The notes under the pieces: model-generated
Told to the model about the DNA's origin: nothing
The model's input: only the letters and a program-made list of their open reading frames with translations
The model's database searches: none
Translations under genes and position numbers: made by a program
NCBI GenBank assembly: GCA_015680685.1
Contig: MNCI01007896.1
Span: 84,630-113,190, forward strand
Reading direction: 5' to 3'
Length of the DNA stretch: 28,561 nucleotides
Source of the DNA: Gnetum montanum
Taxonomy: Eukaryota > Streptophyta > Gnetopsida > Gnetales > Gnetaceae
Shown here: piece by piece, positions 10,741-21,583 of the stretch
How the letters are laid out: every line of letters begins with the position of its first letter
Numbering within the stretch: the first letter of the stretch is position 1

Positions 10741-11749
10741 TGATGAGACGTGATTCGCATGAGCTACGATATCGCGTCTTCCCCTACGATGTCGCATACG
10801 CGATATCGCGGTCCATCGCCATATCTATAAATAAGAGGCAGCTCTCCCTTGTTTTCCCATCCTGAGTTAGAAGTAGGGAAACTCTGGTAGTTTGATCACT
10901 CCAGAGATAGAATATTTTCCATGTGCCCACAGTAGCAATCCTAAAAGTGAACAGATCTTTATTCGAGCAACATTGTACCTGAACACGAGTTGTGTATGAC
11001 AATAAAGACAAGCTTCTTGGATAAACCTTGCAATGCATGGAATAGGATTTTATTTATTGTTTTCTCTCTTACCTTTAAACTCCTAGAATGCGGAATGAGT
11101 ACGACTTGATTACGAGCATCTAAGGATGTGTACAGATAGCCAAGGAATCAGCTGTTCATCGCATGTAGTATGAGTACGACTTGATTACGAGCATCTAGTG
11201 TGACTACTTGGTAACTCAGTGGCGTATTCAGGATCTGCGCTTGGTAATCCCAGTGGTAGTCCCAGATGTGTACGGTTAGTCAAGGAATCGGCTACTCATC
11301 GCACTTAGGCTAGATAGATTCTCTCAACCCTTTCCTCCTAGTTAAGTGCCTCAGTACGACCACTTCGAGCACGTGCGTTACGCATGGTGATCCTAGCAAC
11401 GATTAGCATTTGGTAGCCACGGTTGCATCGGTTCAGGGTGTGTACGGTAAGTGGGAACAGATGTTGATACTAGGTAATTTAGACTTAGTCATTAGTTAGA
11501 GTTAGTTAGTTTCTCAACCCTTCACCTCGATAACATAGGAGAAAAACATAAAAGACCATAAAAATCATATACCTCGGACTTACTTAACCATACACCATGA
11601 CAACCACAAGTAAGTCTGGGAAGACAACGAACGATTAACCCCAAGTGTTCCTTGGGGCATGTAGGCACTTAATCTGCAGAGTTCGACCGGATTGCGTGTG
11701 CTACGCTCTTTTCATATGGTTGAGTATAGGGGTACCTCGCCACTCATCA
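10741..11749 (+). mobile_element. Solo LTR of the same family, inserted in the LINE
   Basis: It starts TGATGAGACG and ends CACTCATCA. Both flanks carry the 5-bp duplication GCTTG (10736-10740 and 11750-11754). No primer site or internal region is present, so it is a solo LTR left by recombination between the two LTRs of a full element. It has the palindrome array (10768-10807), TATAAATA at 10826-10833 and AATAAA at 11001-11006. An internal duplication of the phrase gtacgacttgattacgagca occurs near 11100 and 11173. LTR B (26868) is its closest relative in the window. Confidence 0.95.
10768..10807 (+). promoter_or_regulatory. GATATC array in the solo LTR
   Basis: GATATC at 10768, GATGTC at 10788 (one transition) and GATATC at 10802, with spacings 20 and 14 bp. 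The gap to TATAAATA (10826-10833) is 18 nt. Confidence 0.7.
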
Positions 11750-11754
11750 GCTTG

Positions 11755-12900
11755 TGTGCCCAATCTAGCTGGCTCTACCTCTATGTCTCCTCCTGCTATT
11801 CTTGCTTGCATTGAACTTGTTCAACATCCTCGTGCTCCCTTTAGGCAATTTCTTCCTAAAGTAACTCATCTCTCACCTAGGCTTGGATCTCATCCACCAG
11901 CTGAGCCTGGGCTACATCAGCCAGGAGGGTTTGTTGTCTAACTCTCTCCTACTCCCTTTCTTGGAACTAGGTTTCTAGCTTGGCACAGGCTTGCACAAGG
12001 GCTTCCTGCCACTTAGCCTCCCATTCCCAGCACTCAGCCTCGCATGCCGTAGCTGCAGCCTCTTGTACTACTTGTTGCAACTCCTTGTCCCTGCTTTCGT
12101 TGCACCCTGAGGTTTTGGGTGGCAATGTCTCCAGCTCTGCCGTGGGGTTTGGGGATCTTTGTCCTTGTTGGTTGCATCTTTTTTGTGTGTAGGTCACCAC
12201 TGGTTGGGTCTAGAGGCTCTCCCGATTGGCTTGAAGGGGTGGACTAGGCAAGGGGCCTCCTCGCAGGGGCCAATTTGTGACTCCGATGGGTTTTTTCCCC
12301 TCGTTGCCCCCCGCCACAGGGCTAGGATGAGCCCTGAGTGATGGCATCGCCTCTGTAGTTGTAGGGTCGTCAATAAAAACCAAGGCAAGTTAACCCTACG
12401 TCTTAACTTAAGGCATTGAAGGAAGGTGCAGTGGATGTCCTGGAGTTTAGATTCTTTGCCAAACTGGACAAAATATCTATCCACGAGATCCGTCGCTCGG
12501 GCCTAGATTCAAAGTAAGGAAGATCTAGGCACTTGTCTACTATGCATGCATGGCACCAGCCCATCGAAGAATAGCTCCATGTCCTGTAGCCCACGTGTAG
12601 AGGGTACAATGATTTTGCCATCAGCTTGGGCCCCCAGACACCTAACAATCAAAGCTTCTATGATGATGACCTCTCTCCCCCAAAAGTAGGTATGATCATT
12701 GTGCCAGTTGGTGAAGAAAGTTTCATCTGACAGGTCTGAGTCCCCAACTAACTGTTGCAAGGCATCGCTCTAGCTACATTATTCCACCATTTGCCAGAGT
12801 TCTTCCTGTGCTTGGAACACGATGTAGTCAAGTTTGTATGTCGGCATGACATCCATCGCCACCTCGATCTCTTTCCACGTGCTTTGAGCTTGGGAAACCT
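11755..12900 (-). pseudogene. Coding-like region downstream of the LINE zinc-binding domain
   Basis: Minus-strand sequence with good coding character but several stops and shifts. From about 12875 it reads EIEVAMDVMPTYKLDYIVFQ, then ELWQMVE, then an open stretch 12760-12509 (WHNDHTYFWGREVIIIEAL). Another frame covers 12484-12194, and 12200-11967 has a coiled-coil-like part rich in E, A and Q (QQVVQEAAATACEAECWEWE). I do not recognise a domain. It lies between the RT zinc-binding domain and the LINE tail, so it is most simply a C-terminal extension of the LINE polyprotein. A separate element captured there is possible. The solo LTR interrupts it at 11749. Confidence 0.45.
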
Positions 12901-12959
12901 TCAGTGGGGTGGGGGGAGGCGAATCAGTGTTATTGAAAGACTATGTGGTTTCTTGTCTT

Positions 12960-14830
12960 TCACACTACCCATAAAAGTAGCATGGCTCGAGAGTCACCAG
13001 TGAGGTGCATTGGGGGTGCTGCTCTTGCAGAGTGCCACGTGGCTCGCATGTAGGTGCAGCCAGATGTGAACTGTTGTATTGTTTCGAGTGCAGCAGCACA
13101 CAAGGGACATGTATAATCTATAATGAGCCCTAGTTTGCGCAGAACTGTGCGAACTGGTAGTGCATCATGCCATATCAGCCACAGGAACATTTTGATTTTC
13201 TCGGGGAGCCGCCCCCTCCAAATCTATCACCAACCTAGTACCTGTGGGTATTTGGTTGTCATCAAGTGACGTGGTGCATGACCCAACCATCCCTGTGTCT
13301 GCATTTCATGCACATGGCAGTAGAGCGTCTACCAGGGTCTCAAGTCCTATGCCCCTGTCTCCCAATAACAATATTTCACATTCATAACATGGATCCATTG
13401 GGCCATAAGAATCCCTAATGCCACCACCAATAACCCCTTTCTAGTCAAGAAACAATTGGCCTAGTGTCCCATCCTTCTTTCAACCTTCTCCAACAATGTA
13501 CCCCAAGATATGTTCTGTCCCCACTAGAAGAGTGGGATACCCAGGTAGGTATCTCTGACTATTCCGAGCAGAATGTTCAGGACTTGTAAGACTTAGTTCT
13601 TAATCTTTGTATCCACATTGATAAAATGAGCCATTGACTTAGCCCTGTTAATCTCTAGTCCTAGCTTGTCCACTAACCGAGACAGTGCAACGTTGATGTG
13701 CCACGCTTGTGGGATCCCTGCATGACTAAGCAACATTGTATCATACACATAGTATTCAGCCTAACATTCTACCCCTGTAATGTTAAGGCCATCAACCCCT
13801 GATGTCCTACAATAATGTTGCATTAGATCCATAGCAATAATGAACAACAAGAACAAGAGGGGGCCCCTTGCTGTAATCCCCGCCCAGGTGAGGAAAGACC
13901 CCATAGGTGCACCCCCCACATCAAAGGAGAAACCTGCAAATGATTGCATGTGGATGCACAGCTGGATCAAACCCAGGTCTCCTTGCGTTGCATAATGGTG
14001 GTCAGGGCTTCCCAGCTAATTGTATTATATGCCTTGGTGATGTCAAGTTTGAGACAGAGCCCTGGGAAACTTGTTATTTAGAGAAAATGAAACACCTCCT
14101 GCATGAGAAGAACCTGGTCTTGCAAGGTTCAGCCTTGCACAAAACCTATTTGGTTCACTTCCACTAACTTGGGCATTAGCAACGCAAGCCTACAAACGAT
14201 CAACTTGGAGAAAACCTAAATCAAAACATTGCATACCTCGATAGGGCAAAAGTGTTTTGGACGGTGTGCCTCCTTTTTCTTTGGGATGCACACTATTCGA
14301 AAACAATTGAGCTCCCTTCGAACCTACGTCTTGGCCAACATAAGGTTGAAAGCATCCAGAATATTGGGTTCCACAATATCTAGGAAGGTCTTAAAGAATT
14401 CCAAGCTCCAACCATCTAGGCTAGGTGCCTTCCCTCTCGGCATGTTGCTAATGGTTGCGACGAGTTCCTACCATGTGAACGGGGTTAGTAGCCGAACGTT
14501 AGCCTCCTCATTTAGCACCTGTGGAATTTGGACCGATATGGGCTTGGTGGGCCGTTTGGCCCAAATCCTCTCCCAATATTGTGTTAGCTCCCGAGCAATG
14601 CTATGTGGTTCATCAATTATCCCCCTCTCCATGGTGTGTAAACAACATGGCTAGCTCCATCCTTGTGTCTTAGTAATGGCAAAGAAAAAGTTCGTTTGCC
14701 TATCCCCCTCTCGAAGCCATCTAATTTGTGACTATTGTTTCTAGTATGTCTCCTCTTCTAAGTCAAGGCCTTGGAGCTGCCACAGAATGTTATGCTCTTC
14801 TTCATGTAAGTCCTCCCCAGTCTCCTATTC
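12960..14830 (-). pseudogene. LINE reverse transcriptase and zinc-binding domain, decayed
   Basis: Pieces of a plant LINE RT appear in order on the minus strand. They are WLREGDRQTNFFFAI (about 14710), MPRGKAPSLDGWSLEFF (14443-14393), IPKKKEAHRPKHF (about 14285), LDITKAYNTISWEAL (about 14050-14008), then ITARGPLLFLLFIIAMD (about 13880-13825). The catalytic box reads YVYDTMLL (about 13765-13740) where active enzymes have YADDT. The zf-RVT domain follows at 13190-13040 (FLWLIWHDALPVRTVLRKLG, then CPLC). Frameshifts, stops and the loss of one catalytic aspartate show it is dead. No endonuclease domain is present because of the 5' truncation. Confidence 0.88.
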
Positions 14831-15711
14831 AAAATATATTAATATTTTTAATTTTAAGCATTTCAAAACTTGATTAATATTTTTGATTCTACTAGAGTTT
14901 TTTGACTTTTTATTCTTTGAGAAAGCAATAGAAGTTCCACTTTTCAATCTATTAACAAGCCTTAAAACCTACAATACAAGGTGCAATACAATTATAATAA
15001 AAATCATAATTTGCAACAACTAAGTTGGGCAAAATAAATATGATCTATAAAATGTTTTAACAAGTTGGTAAGACAAAACACTGTATTTTCAGCTTGATGC
15101 CAAATTATATGGAGGTTGTTTTCTTTGTTTGTTTGTTTGTTTGTTCCATTATTTTTACTAATTATATATTTGTATTCTTCTTTAATTTATGCCATTAATT
15201 GCAAAAAAATTAGAAATAATTAGAAATGTTTGAAACATGAGTCAAACCATAATGAAAGTCCAACTAGCGATCAATCACCTTATCAACCATTAAAGGTTGT
15301 GTAAAAAATCATTGTTTAAAACTGCTTGATTCTTTCACCCTTCTGCTATGTAAGAGAGTTTTCCCTTTGCCTCAAGCTTAGTTCTTTTAAATTTCTACCA
15401 TCGCTGCTCTTTTAAATTCCACCATTGTTGCCATGAGATACAAGTGCCAAATTTGTTTGAAGATGCACTAACCTAAAAGCTTTTCAAAGCTTGGTAAAAA
15501 AAATATATAAAGAACTACATTGTTAAGTATGCCAAGCTATAAATACATCCGGTATTTTATAATTGCATGTAGATGAGCTCTGTGCAGCTGAATGTTTCAT
15601 CTAGATGCTAACTTAAATTGTGCCCTTTAAAGCTTCTTTTTCCATTACAAAAGAAACTTGCTTCAATCTACCATGAAGAAAACTAATAAATTAGTTTTCC
15701 ATCATTTTTAC
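14831..15711. other. AT-rich spacer between LINE and copia element
   Basis: No ORF or family recognised in about 880 bp. It contains a short TTTG microsatellite and poly-A/T runs. Confidence 0.5.
15124..15145. repeat. (TTTG)n microsatellite
   Basis: About five and a half perfect tandem copies of the tetranucleotide TTTG. Confidence 0.9.
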
Positions 15712-16103
15712 TATGATTTTTAGATCATTCATGATTATAGTAAAAAATAAATCAATAGAAAAACACAAGAATATATCTTGTCAAAACGAGAAAAATACCA
15801 GCAAGAAATAAGCTCTTGAATCTTTATGTTAGCTCAAAAAGAATTTGTCAATCACAATGAATAGCAGAGAAAGTGAAAGACAATAACATAGGGATTAAAG
15901 CCAAACACACTACATTCTAGGCTTCCTTAACCATATTTATAGTATGGGATGGACATCCACCAGTAGTGTTAACTCGATGTAAACTAGATATTAACAACAT
16001 TAAAATGTCAAAGATAAACCACAAATTATATTAGCTACATTGCAAATATTTAGTGTTAATACTCAACACTATTATAACATAACTATTATATCATACAATT
16101 ACA
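15712..16103 (-). repeat. Copia 3' LTR (boundaries approximate)
   Basis: Matches 20033-20339 with insertions. Shared blocks include tgatttttagatcatt at the left, gctaaacacactac-like sequence in the middle, and ctacattgcaaatattt plus atactcaacact at the right. It is about 85 bp longer than its partner. Confidence 0.75.
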
Positions 16104-16199
16104 ACAAAATAATGCTTGTAATCAAAGAGATGATAATATCTGAGCTTATGTGAACAACAGTTGCATTCACTTTATTCACAATTCTCTCTTTTGGAGATA

Positions 16200-19100
16200 A
16201 AGTTGCCTTGAAGGATGATCTAGACCTTAGATGATATCACCTTTCATGACACTAATAGTTTTTTGACATCATAAAAAGTTTTTGGTAGATAAAAATTTTG
16301 TCATCATATCAGTAGGATGCTCTTCTATCTTAATATTTTTAAAAATAATCCTTTGTTCATTTATTTTCTCTCAAATATATTGATATCGTATTTTTATATA
16401 CATTTTCCTATTGTGAAAAGTGGGATTCTTGGATATATAAATTGTACTTTGGTTATCATACCAAAATTTCACGATCTATTTATGAATCCTAAGTTTAGCC
16501 ACTAATCTCTAAAGCTATGTTGCTTCCCAACTAGCTAGGTTTGCAACAACATATTTTGCTTCAATAGTAAACTAAGCTCCACAAGACTACAATTGCCTTT
16601 TCCAAGAGATAGCACTACCAAAGATATTAAACACATATCCATTAGTTGATTTTCTATTGTCTAAATCCCCACCTTCATTAGTATCCACATAACCATGTAG
16701 AATCGATGAATCACTTTGATAACAAATACCAAAGTTCATAGTACCATGAAGATACTAGAAAACTTATTTTACAACAATCTAGTGTTGTTTCCCTGGATTA
16801 GACATATACTTGTTGAGTTTTCCACCAATGTATACAATATCAAATTGTTGACAACACTGGCATACGAAATTTTTATCATGAGCTCTTTTTCATCATTTTT
16901 CTTAGGACATTGTTCAATTGAGAGTTTCATTCCAGTTTCATAGGGTGTTTTCATAGGCTTACAATCTTTCTTATTAATCTTTTTAAAATATTTTGCACAT
17001 GTGTAGATTGTCCAACTGAAAGTTCGTTATTACCTATATTTCTTTTAATTTCTATGCCCAAAATTCTTTTAATAGCACCTAGATCTTTCATCTCAAATTG
17101 AGAAGAAAGAAATTGTTTCAACTCCTTAATTTCATCCATGTCACTTCCTGCTATTAATATCTCATCTACATATTGTAGTAAAATTAAAAGTTTTTCATTT
17201 ATATTTTTGATATGTAAGTAGGAGTCTTCCTAGCTTCTAATGCAGCCAAGACTTAACATGTGTTCACTAAAAATTTTATTCGACATCCCTTATGCTTATT
17301 TGAGCACATCCAATGATCTTAGCAATCGACACACCATATGCTCTTTATCTTTCACTTCATACCCTTTAGGTTGAAGCACATATATTTCCTCCTCAAGATC
17401 ACCATTGAGGAAAGTAGTTTTTACATGCATTTGTTCGAGTTCTCAATCATAAGTTGTTGCTATTAATAATAGGAATCTAATGGATGTTAATTTTACTATA
17501 GGTAAGAATATGTCATCATAATCAATTCCCTTCTTTTGGAAATAACCCTTAGCAACAAGACATGCTTTAAATTGGTCACCAAATTTAATTATGAACATCC
17601 ACTTACATCCAATTAGTTTTCTATTAGATGTAAGTTCAACCAATTCCCATATCTTATTCTTATGAATAGCAAATATTTCATCATCCCTTCCTTGCTTCCA
17701 TTTTTTATGATAAAGAGATGTACATGTTTTATCATAAGTAAGAGATTTAGCTTCAATGATTAGAATTTGATCTTCAAACCAAGTGAGTAATTTTCTTATG
17801 CAATCAAACCATCTTAAGGGTTGTGAAGTTGATAGAGCATCATGTTGATACTCTATTTCCTCATCTTTACTTACATCTTTCCTTGTACTTATTTCTTGTA
17901 TATTATTCACACCTTGTTATTGGTCAGGAGCAATATCTTTTGTCAAGGGAGGATGATCCTCTAAATTTTCTTTATTAACTTAAAAAGATACATGATCAAG
18001 TATTACATCATTAAAGAGATTGCGCTTAATATGTTTGCAAAACTCTCTAAATACAACATCATGACTATAGATAACCCTCTTGGTTTTTAGGTTGTACAAG
18101 TTATAAGGTTTAACACCATGACCATAACCAAGGAAAATACATCTTACAGACTTATAATCTAATTTTGATCTATCAATTTTTGGAATGTGAACATAAGCTT
18201 CACATCCAAAAACTTGAAGATAATTCAAATTAACAAGTTCCATATTTCTTTTGGAATATTTCCATTAATTACAAAGATGGAAACCTATTGATGAGATAGC
18301 ATGCAATCTTTGCAGCTTTAGCCCAAAATTGTTTACAAGACCAACTTCACTTAGCATGTATCTAATTCTTTCCATCAATGTTCTATTAAAACATTCAGCT
18401 ACTCCATTATATTTGAAAGTGCCTAGAATAGTCTTTTGCCTCTATATGCCATGTTTTTTTACAAAAATTATCAAAAGCATGGGAGCAAAATTCACCATCA
18501 TTTGTTCTAAGAACCTTGATTTTCTTTCTTGAATAATTTTCAACAAAAGCTTTGAACTCTTTAAATTTTTCAAATACTTCAAACTTATGTTTTATTAAAT
18601 AGATCCAAGCTTTCCTTGAAAATTCATCAACGAATGAAACATTGTATGTAGCGCCTCCAAGTAAGAATGTTTGCAAGTCTTTAATTGGTTCACATACTTA
18701 ACTTTAGCATTACTTCTTGGAAATCTTGAACGTGTTTTTTTATCAAGTAGGCAATGATGAAAAAAACTCAAAGATTCTTCTATGAGGTCAATTTTACCTT
18801 TTTTTTTTATGTAATTCCTTTAATCCTTTTTCACTTACATGCATCAATCTTCTGTGCCAAAGATTTATGCTTGAATGCAAGTCAGTAACAACTCCCATGT
18901 TGAAGTTGTGTTGCAATTTCCTTGCTTCCAATATAGTCTTCCCACCTTTACACTAATGGCTAGAGGTAAAGACCTTTGCAAGATTTTACATTTTTCTTCA
19001 CCAAATATGATAGTTAGACCTACAAAATCTAACTCACTCGTAGATAAAAGACTCATTGTCAGTTTAGGTACATGACAAACATGAGATATAGTTTTAATGG

Positions 19101-19965
19101 TTCCATCCTTAAATTGGATTTTAACTTTACCATACCCAAGAACATCACAAAGACCATCATCACCTAATTTAACCACATCAAAATTACAAACAAAGTATTC
19201 ACAAAACCATTCAAGGTGTGGAGTATAGTGATAGGAAGCACTAGAATCAATATACCAAGAAACTCTCTTGATGAGAAGGAGGAATTTCATTATTATTATT
19301 ATTGTTTACAAATGCTTTTTCTTTCTTTGTTGCTTTATAGTCTTTTTTTAGATGACCAATCTTTCCATGATTTCAATTGGTTTTGTAGAATTTTTATCGG
19401 ATCTAGGAGGTTTAAACTGTGGGCTTTTATTCAACTTTAAGTTGGAGTTTTTGGCAAGGAAAAGATCTTTTTGGACAAGGGTAGATCTTTTAATCCTCCT
19501 TTCTTCACTAAGGAGTTGGGCTACAATAGTATCAAAATTAAGAGTTAACACAAAATTACTCACTAACGTTACAAAAGTATTCTAAGACTCCTGAAGAGAT
19601 TCTAAAAGATACATACAATGATCTTCTCTTTCATTTTATCTTCAACTACTTCATGCATCTTGAGTGTGTGTAAATTCCTCCTATGAAATAATCTATTAGT
19701 GACAATTTTTTTGGGGTACAAATCTTTGAATTTGTCACACATTTATTTGGCAATTAGAACTTTAGAAATGTTGAGCAACACCAAACAAGAAAGACAAACA
19801 AATGTTGCTTCATGCCTTTCTATTCAATGCCTCCTAGTCTGAATTTGTGATAGTAGCAAGCTTTGAATCAACAATTACTTACTAGAGATCTTCCATGTAC
19901 ATTGTCCAAATTTCATAATCATTATGATAGAATTTTTCAAATTTGATTTTTGCAAAGTTTGCCAT
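16200..19965 (-). pseudogene. Copia gag-pol polyprotein, decayed
   Basis: Gag starts at ATG 19965 (MANFAKIKFEKFYHNDYEIW). The protease reads WYIDSSASYHYTPHLEWF near 19250, with DSS where active copies have DSG. The pre-integrase motif LWHRRLMHVSEKGLKEL is near 18865-18815. Integrase follows at about 18660-18410 (VSFVDEFSRKAWIYLIKHKF, then LRTNDGEF), with its C-terminal part at 18243-17980. RT spans 17910 to about 16950 (RKLIGCKWMFIIKFG, then MHVKTTFLNGDLEEEIYV, then YVDEILIAGSDMDEIKELKQ). RNase H runs from about 16750 to 16300 (YVDTNEGGDLDNRKSTNGYV). Catalytic changes include MHVK for MDVK and YVDE for YVDD. Frameshifts and stops break it throughout. Confidence 0.9.
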
Positions 19966-20016
19966 CCCTTGAAATAAAAAAAAGACCATAAAAGAAAACC
20001 CCACCACGAAAGAACC

Positions 20017-20030
20017 TAGCTCTACTACCA
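20017..20030 (-). other. Copia primer-binding site
   Basis: The minus strand reads TGGTAGTAGAGCTA just inside the right LTR. Copia elements usually have TGGTATCAGAGC, complementary to initiator tRNA-Met; this copy differs at two positions. Confidence 0.8.
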
Positions 20031-20032
20031 GT

Positions 20033-20339
20033 TGTGATTTTTAGATCATTTGTGATAACATTAAAAAATAAATTAATAGAAAAATGCAATAATATATTAT
20101 GGGAAAAAATGAGAAAAACCCTAGCAAGAAACAAGCTCCTAGATCTTTGTCAACTTAGAGAGAATTTCTTAATCGTAATGAACACCAAAGAATGAGAAAG
20201 AAGATATCACACGATTAAAGCTAAACACACTACCTTCAAGGTTTCTTTGTAACCATATTTGCATTGACTACATTGCAAATATTTGCAGTTAAATACTCAA
20301 CACTACAATATATTACAACATAACTATTGTAACGTTACA
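20033..20339 (-). repeat. Copia 5' LTR (outer boundary approximate)
   Basis: Partner of 15712-16103. Its outer end is unclear: the last ten bases and the flank (20330-20356) form a 27-bp exact copy of a gag segment at 19564-19590. Confidence 0.75.
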
Positions 20340-20356
20340 AAAGTATTCTAAGACTC

Positions 20357-21091
20357 ACACTTAGTGCTTTATAGCTTCTTCATTAGCTTCAATCTTCAAT
20401 CATGTGTTTAGAATGAATGAATATCTAAATGAGCTTTGGGCATCTAGATGTTGAATTAGCAAGTGATTCCTTTAAGCTACCACCAAATTAAAAAATGAGC
20501 TCTAAGTTCCAATCGACCACGCTACTAAAACCAATGGATAAATGCGCTTTAAAAAACTGAGACATGCTGTTATAGTACTTCACAGCTCAGTTAAATAGGC
20601 TGGCAGGTTTATCTATATCTGAAATGATAAAAGCTTTTGAATAAAAAAGGATACCCTGCATTTAGCTTTGAATGAAAACAAGTTCCCAAGCTCAAAACAC
20701 TTCAGCTATGAGATGCCTATGCTGTGCTGTGTACAAGCTCTAATATTTTCATTTCCCGTGGTTCTTGTAGGATACTGATGCATCGTCCCTGCCAAGCTTA
20801 CGCTTTCGATGCTGCACATAGATTTCTCTTCTTTACAGCATTATTTACATCATAGTAACAAGTATGATAATGCACAAGTATAATAATTTGAATCTAATCC
20901 ATCAAATTCGTGAATCGGTTTCGAAGTGATGCCAACTTAGATTGCGGTAAGTCGTCATGCACAGTCGTTATGCTATGCACTTGAAAAGTGTTAATCGTAG
21001 CCAAAAACGTTCTCACTTTGTCGCATCATGTAGTTAAAAACTTCATTTGCTGCATCGACTTAAAAATCGAACAAAATGGATTCAAGTCATA
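20357..21091. other. Intergenic, nothing recognised
   Basis: AT-rich DNA between the copia element and the 3' side of the protease gene. No ORF or repeat recognised. Confidence 0.5.
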
Positions 21092-21094
21092 GCT

Positions 21095-21105
21095 TTTATT
21101 TTATT
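21095..21105 (-). terminator. Possible polyadenylation signal of the protease gene
   Basis: Two overlapping AATAAA words on the minus strand, about 480 nt after the stop codon. This implies a fairly long 3' UTR. Plant signals are loose, so the real site could lie elsewhere in 21100-21580. Confidence 0.3.
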
Positions 21106-21583
21106 TGGCTGGATCAGTAAATTTTTCTATCCATAAATGTGTACTAGAAAATAGGATTCAGGCATCGTTTCAGAAAAAGGCCATCTTCGGCTTATCACTT
21201 CAGTAAAATTATTTTACAGAGTGTCCATGAACTTAGAACGGAAATGAGTCAGACTGCGGAGAAAGGAGATTGTCTCAGTGCATGTTAATCCATTTTGATG
21301 GTCAATATCGAGGATTAGCAGACGGGGCAGAAAGCAGAATGGCATATGAATACAAGCACAGATGATGGTGGCCAAACGACTGGAGAAGCGATTCTCGGCG
21401 ATGGGAAATGTAAAGCCGCTTTGGCTCATCGCCCGGGAATTCTCGTATCCAAGAAGACGAATAACGTCGCTGCCAACAGATAATGAGTATAAACAGATGG
21501 ATCGATCCAGCAATCACAAAGAAAAACTTTAAAAACAGAAAAACGAAATGAAAATCGAAAATACTGTTCGTTCCATACATCGA

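Larger units (their letters stand above)
10220..14830 (-). mobile_element. 5'-truncated LINE, split by a solo LTR
   Basis: A minus-strand non-LTR element. Its 3' end is the complement of T8 at 10220-10227, preceded on the minus strand by a typical LINE tail (TTTGTAATTGCTTGTAC, then AATACAATCTTGAACATTC). The reverse transcriptase runs from about 14830 down to about 13730, with the RT-associated zinc-binding domain at 13190-13040. The 5' end stops abruptly near 14830, where AT-rich DNA begins and before any endonuclease, as usual for truncated LINEs. Removing the 1,009-bp LTR leaves about 3.6 kb. Base composition is clearly GC-richer than the flanks. I found no target duplication. Confidence 0.85.
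15712..20339 (-). mobile_element. Ty1/copia retrotransposon, full length but decayed
   Basis: Two related LTRs (about 15712-16103 and 20033-20339) bound a polyprotein on the minus strand. The domain order is Gag, protease, pre-integrase, integrase, RT, RNase H, which is diagnostic of copia. The primer site next to the right LTR resembles initiator-tRNA-Met sites. Outer boundaries are approximate and I found no target duplication. Many stops and altered catalytic residues show it is inactive. It is AT-rich like its surroundings. Confidence 0.9.

Noticed and set aside
10282-10743. Plus-strand ORFs in the LINE 3' region
   Set aside because: The LINE tail and all recognisable domains are on the minus strand, so these are shadows.
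2528-12760. Possible homology between the element A extra ORF (GETYQFWHN) and the LINE 3' region (DETFFTNWHN)
   Set aside because: Only a few residues agree by eye; this is too short to claim without a profile comparison.
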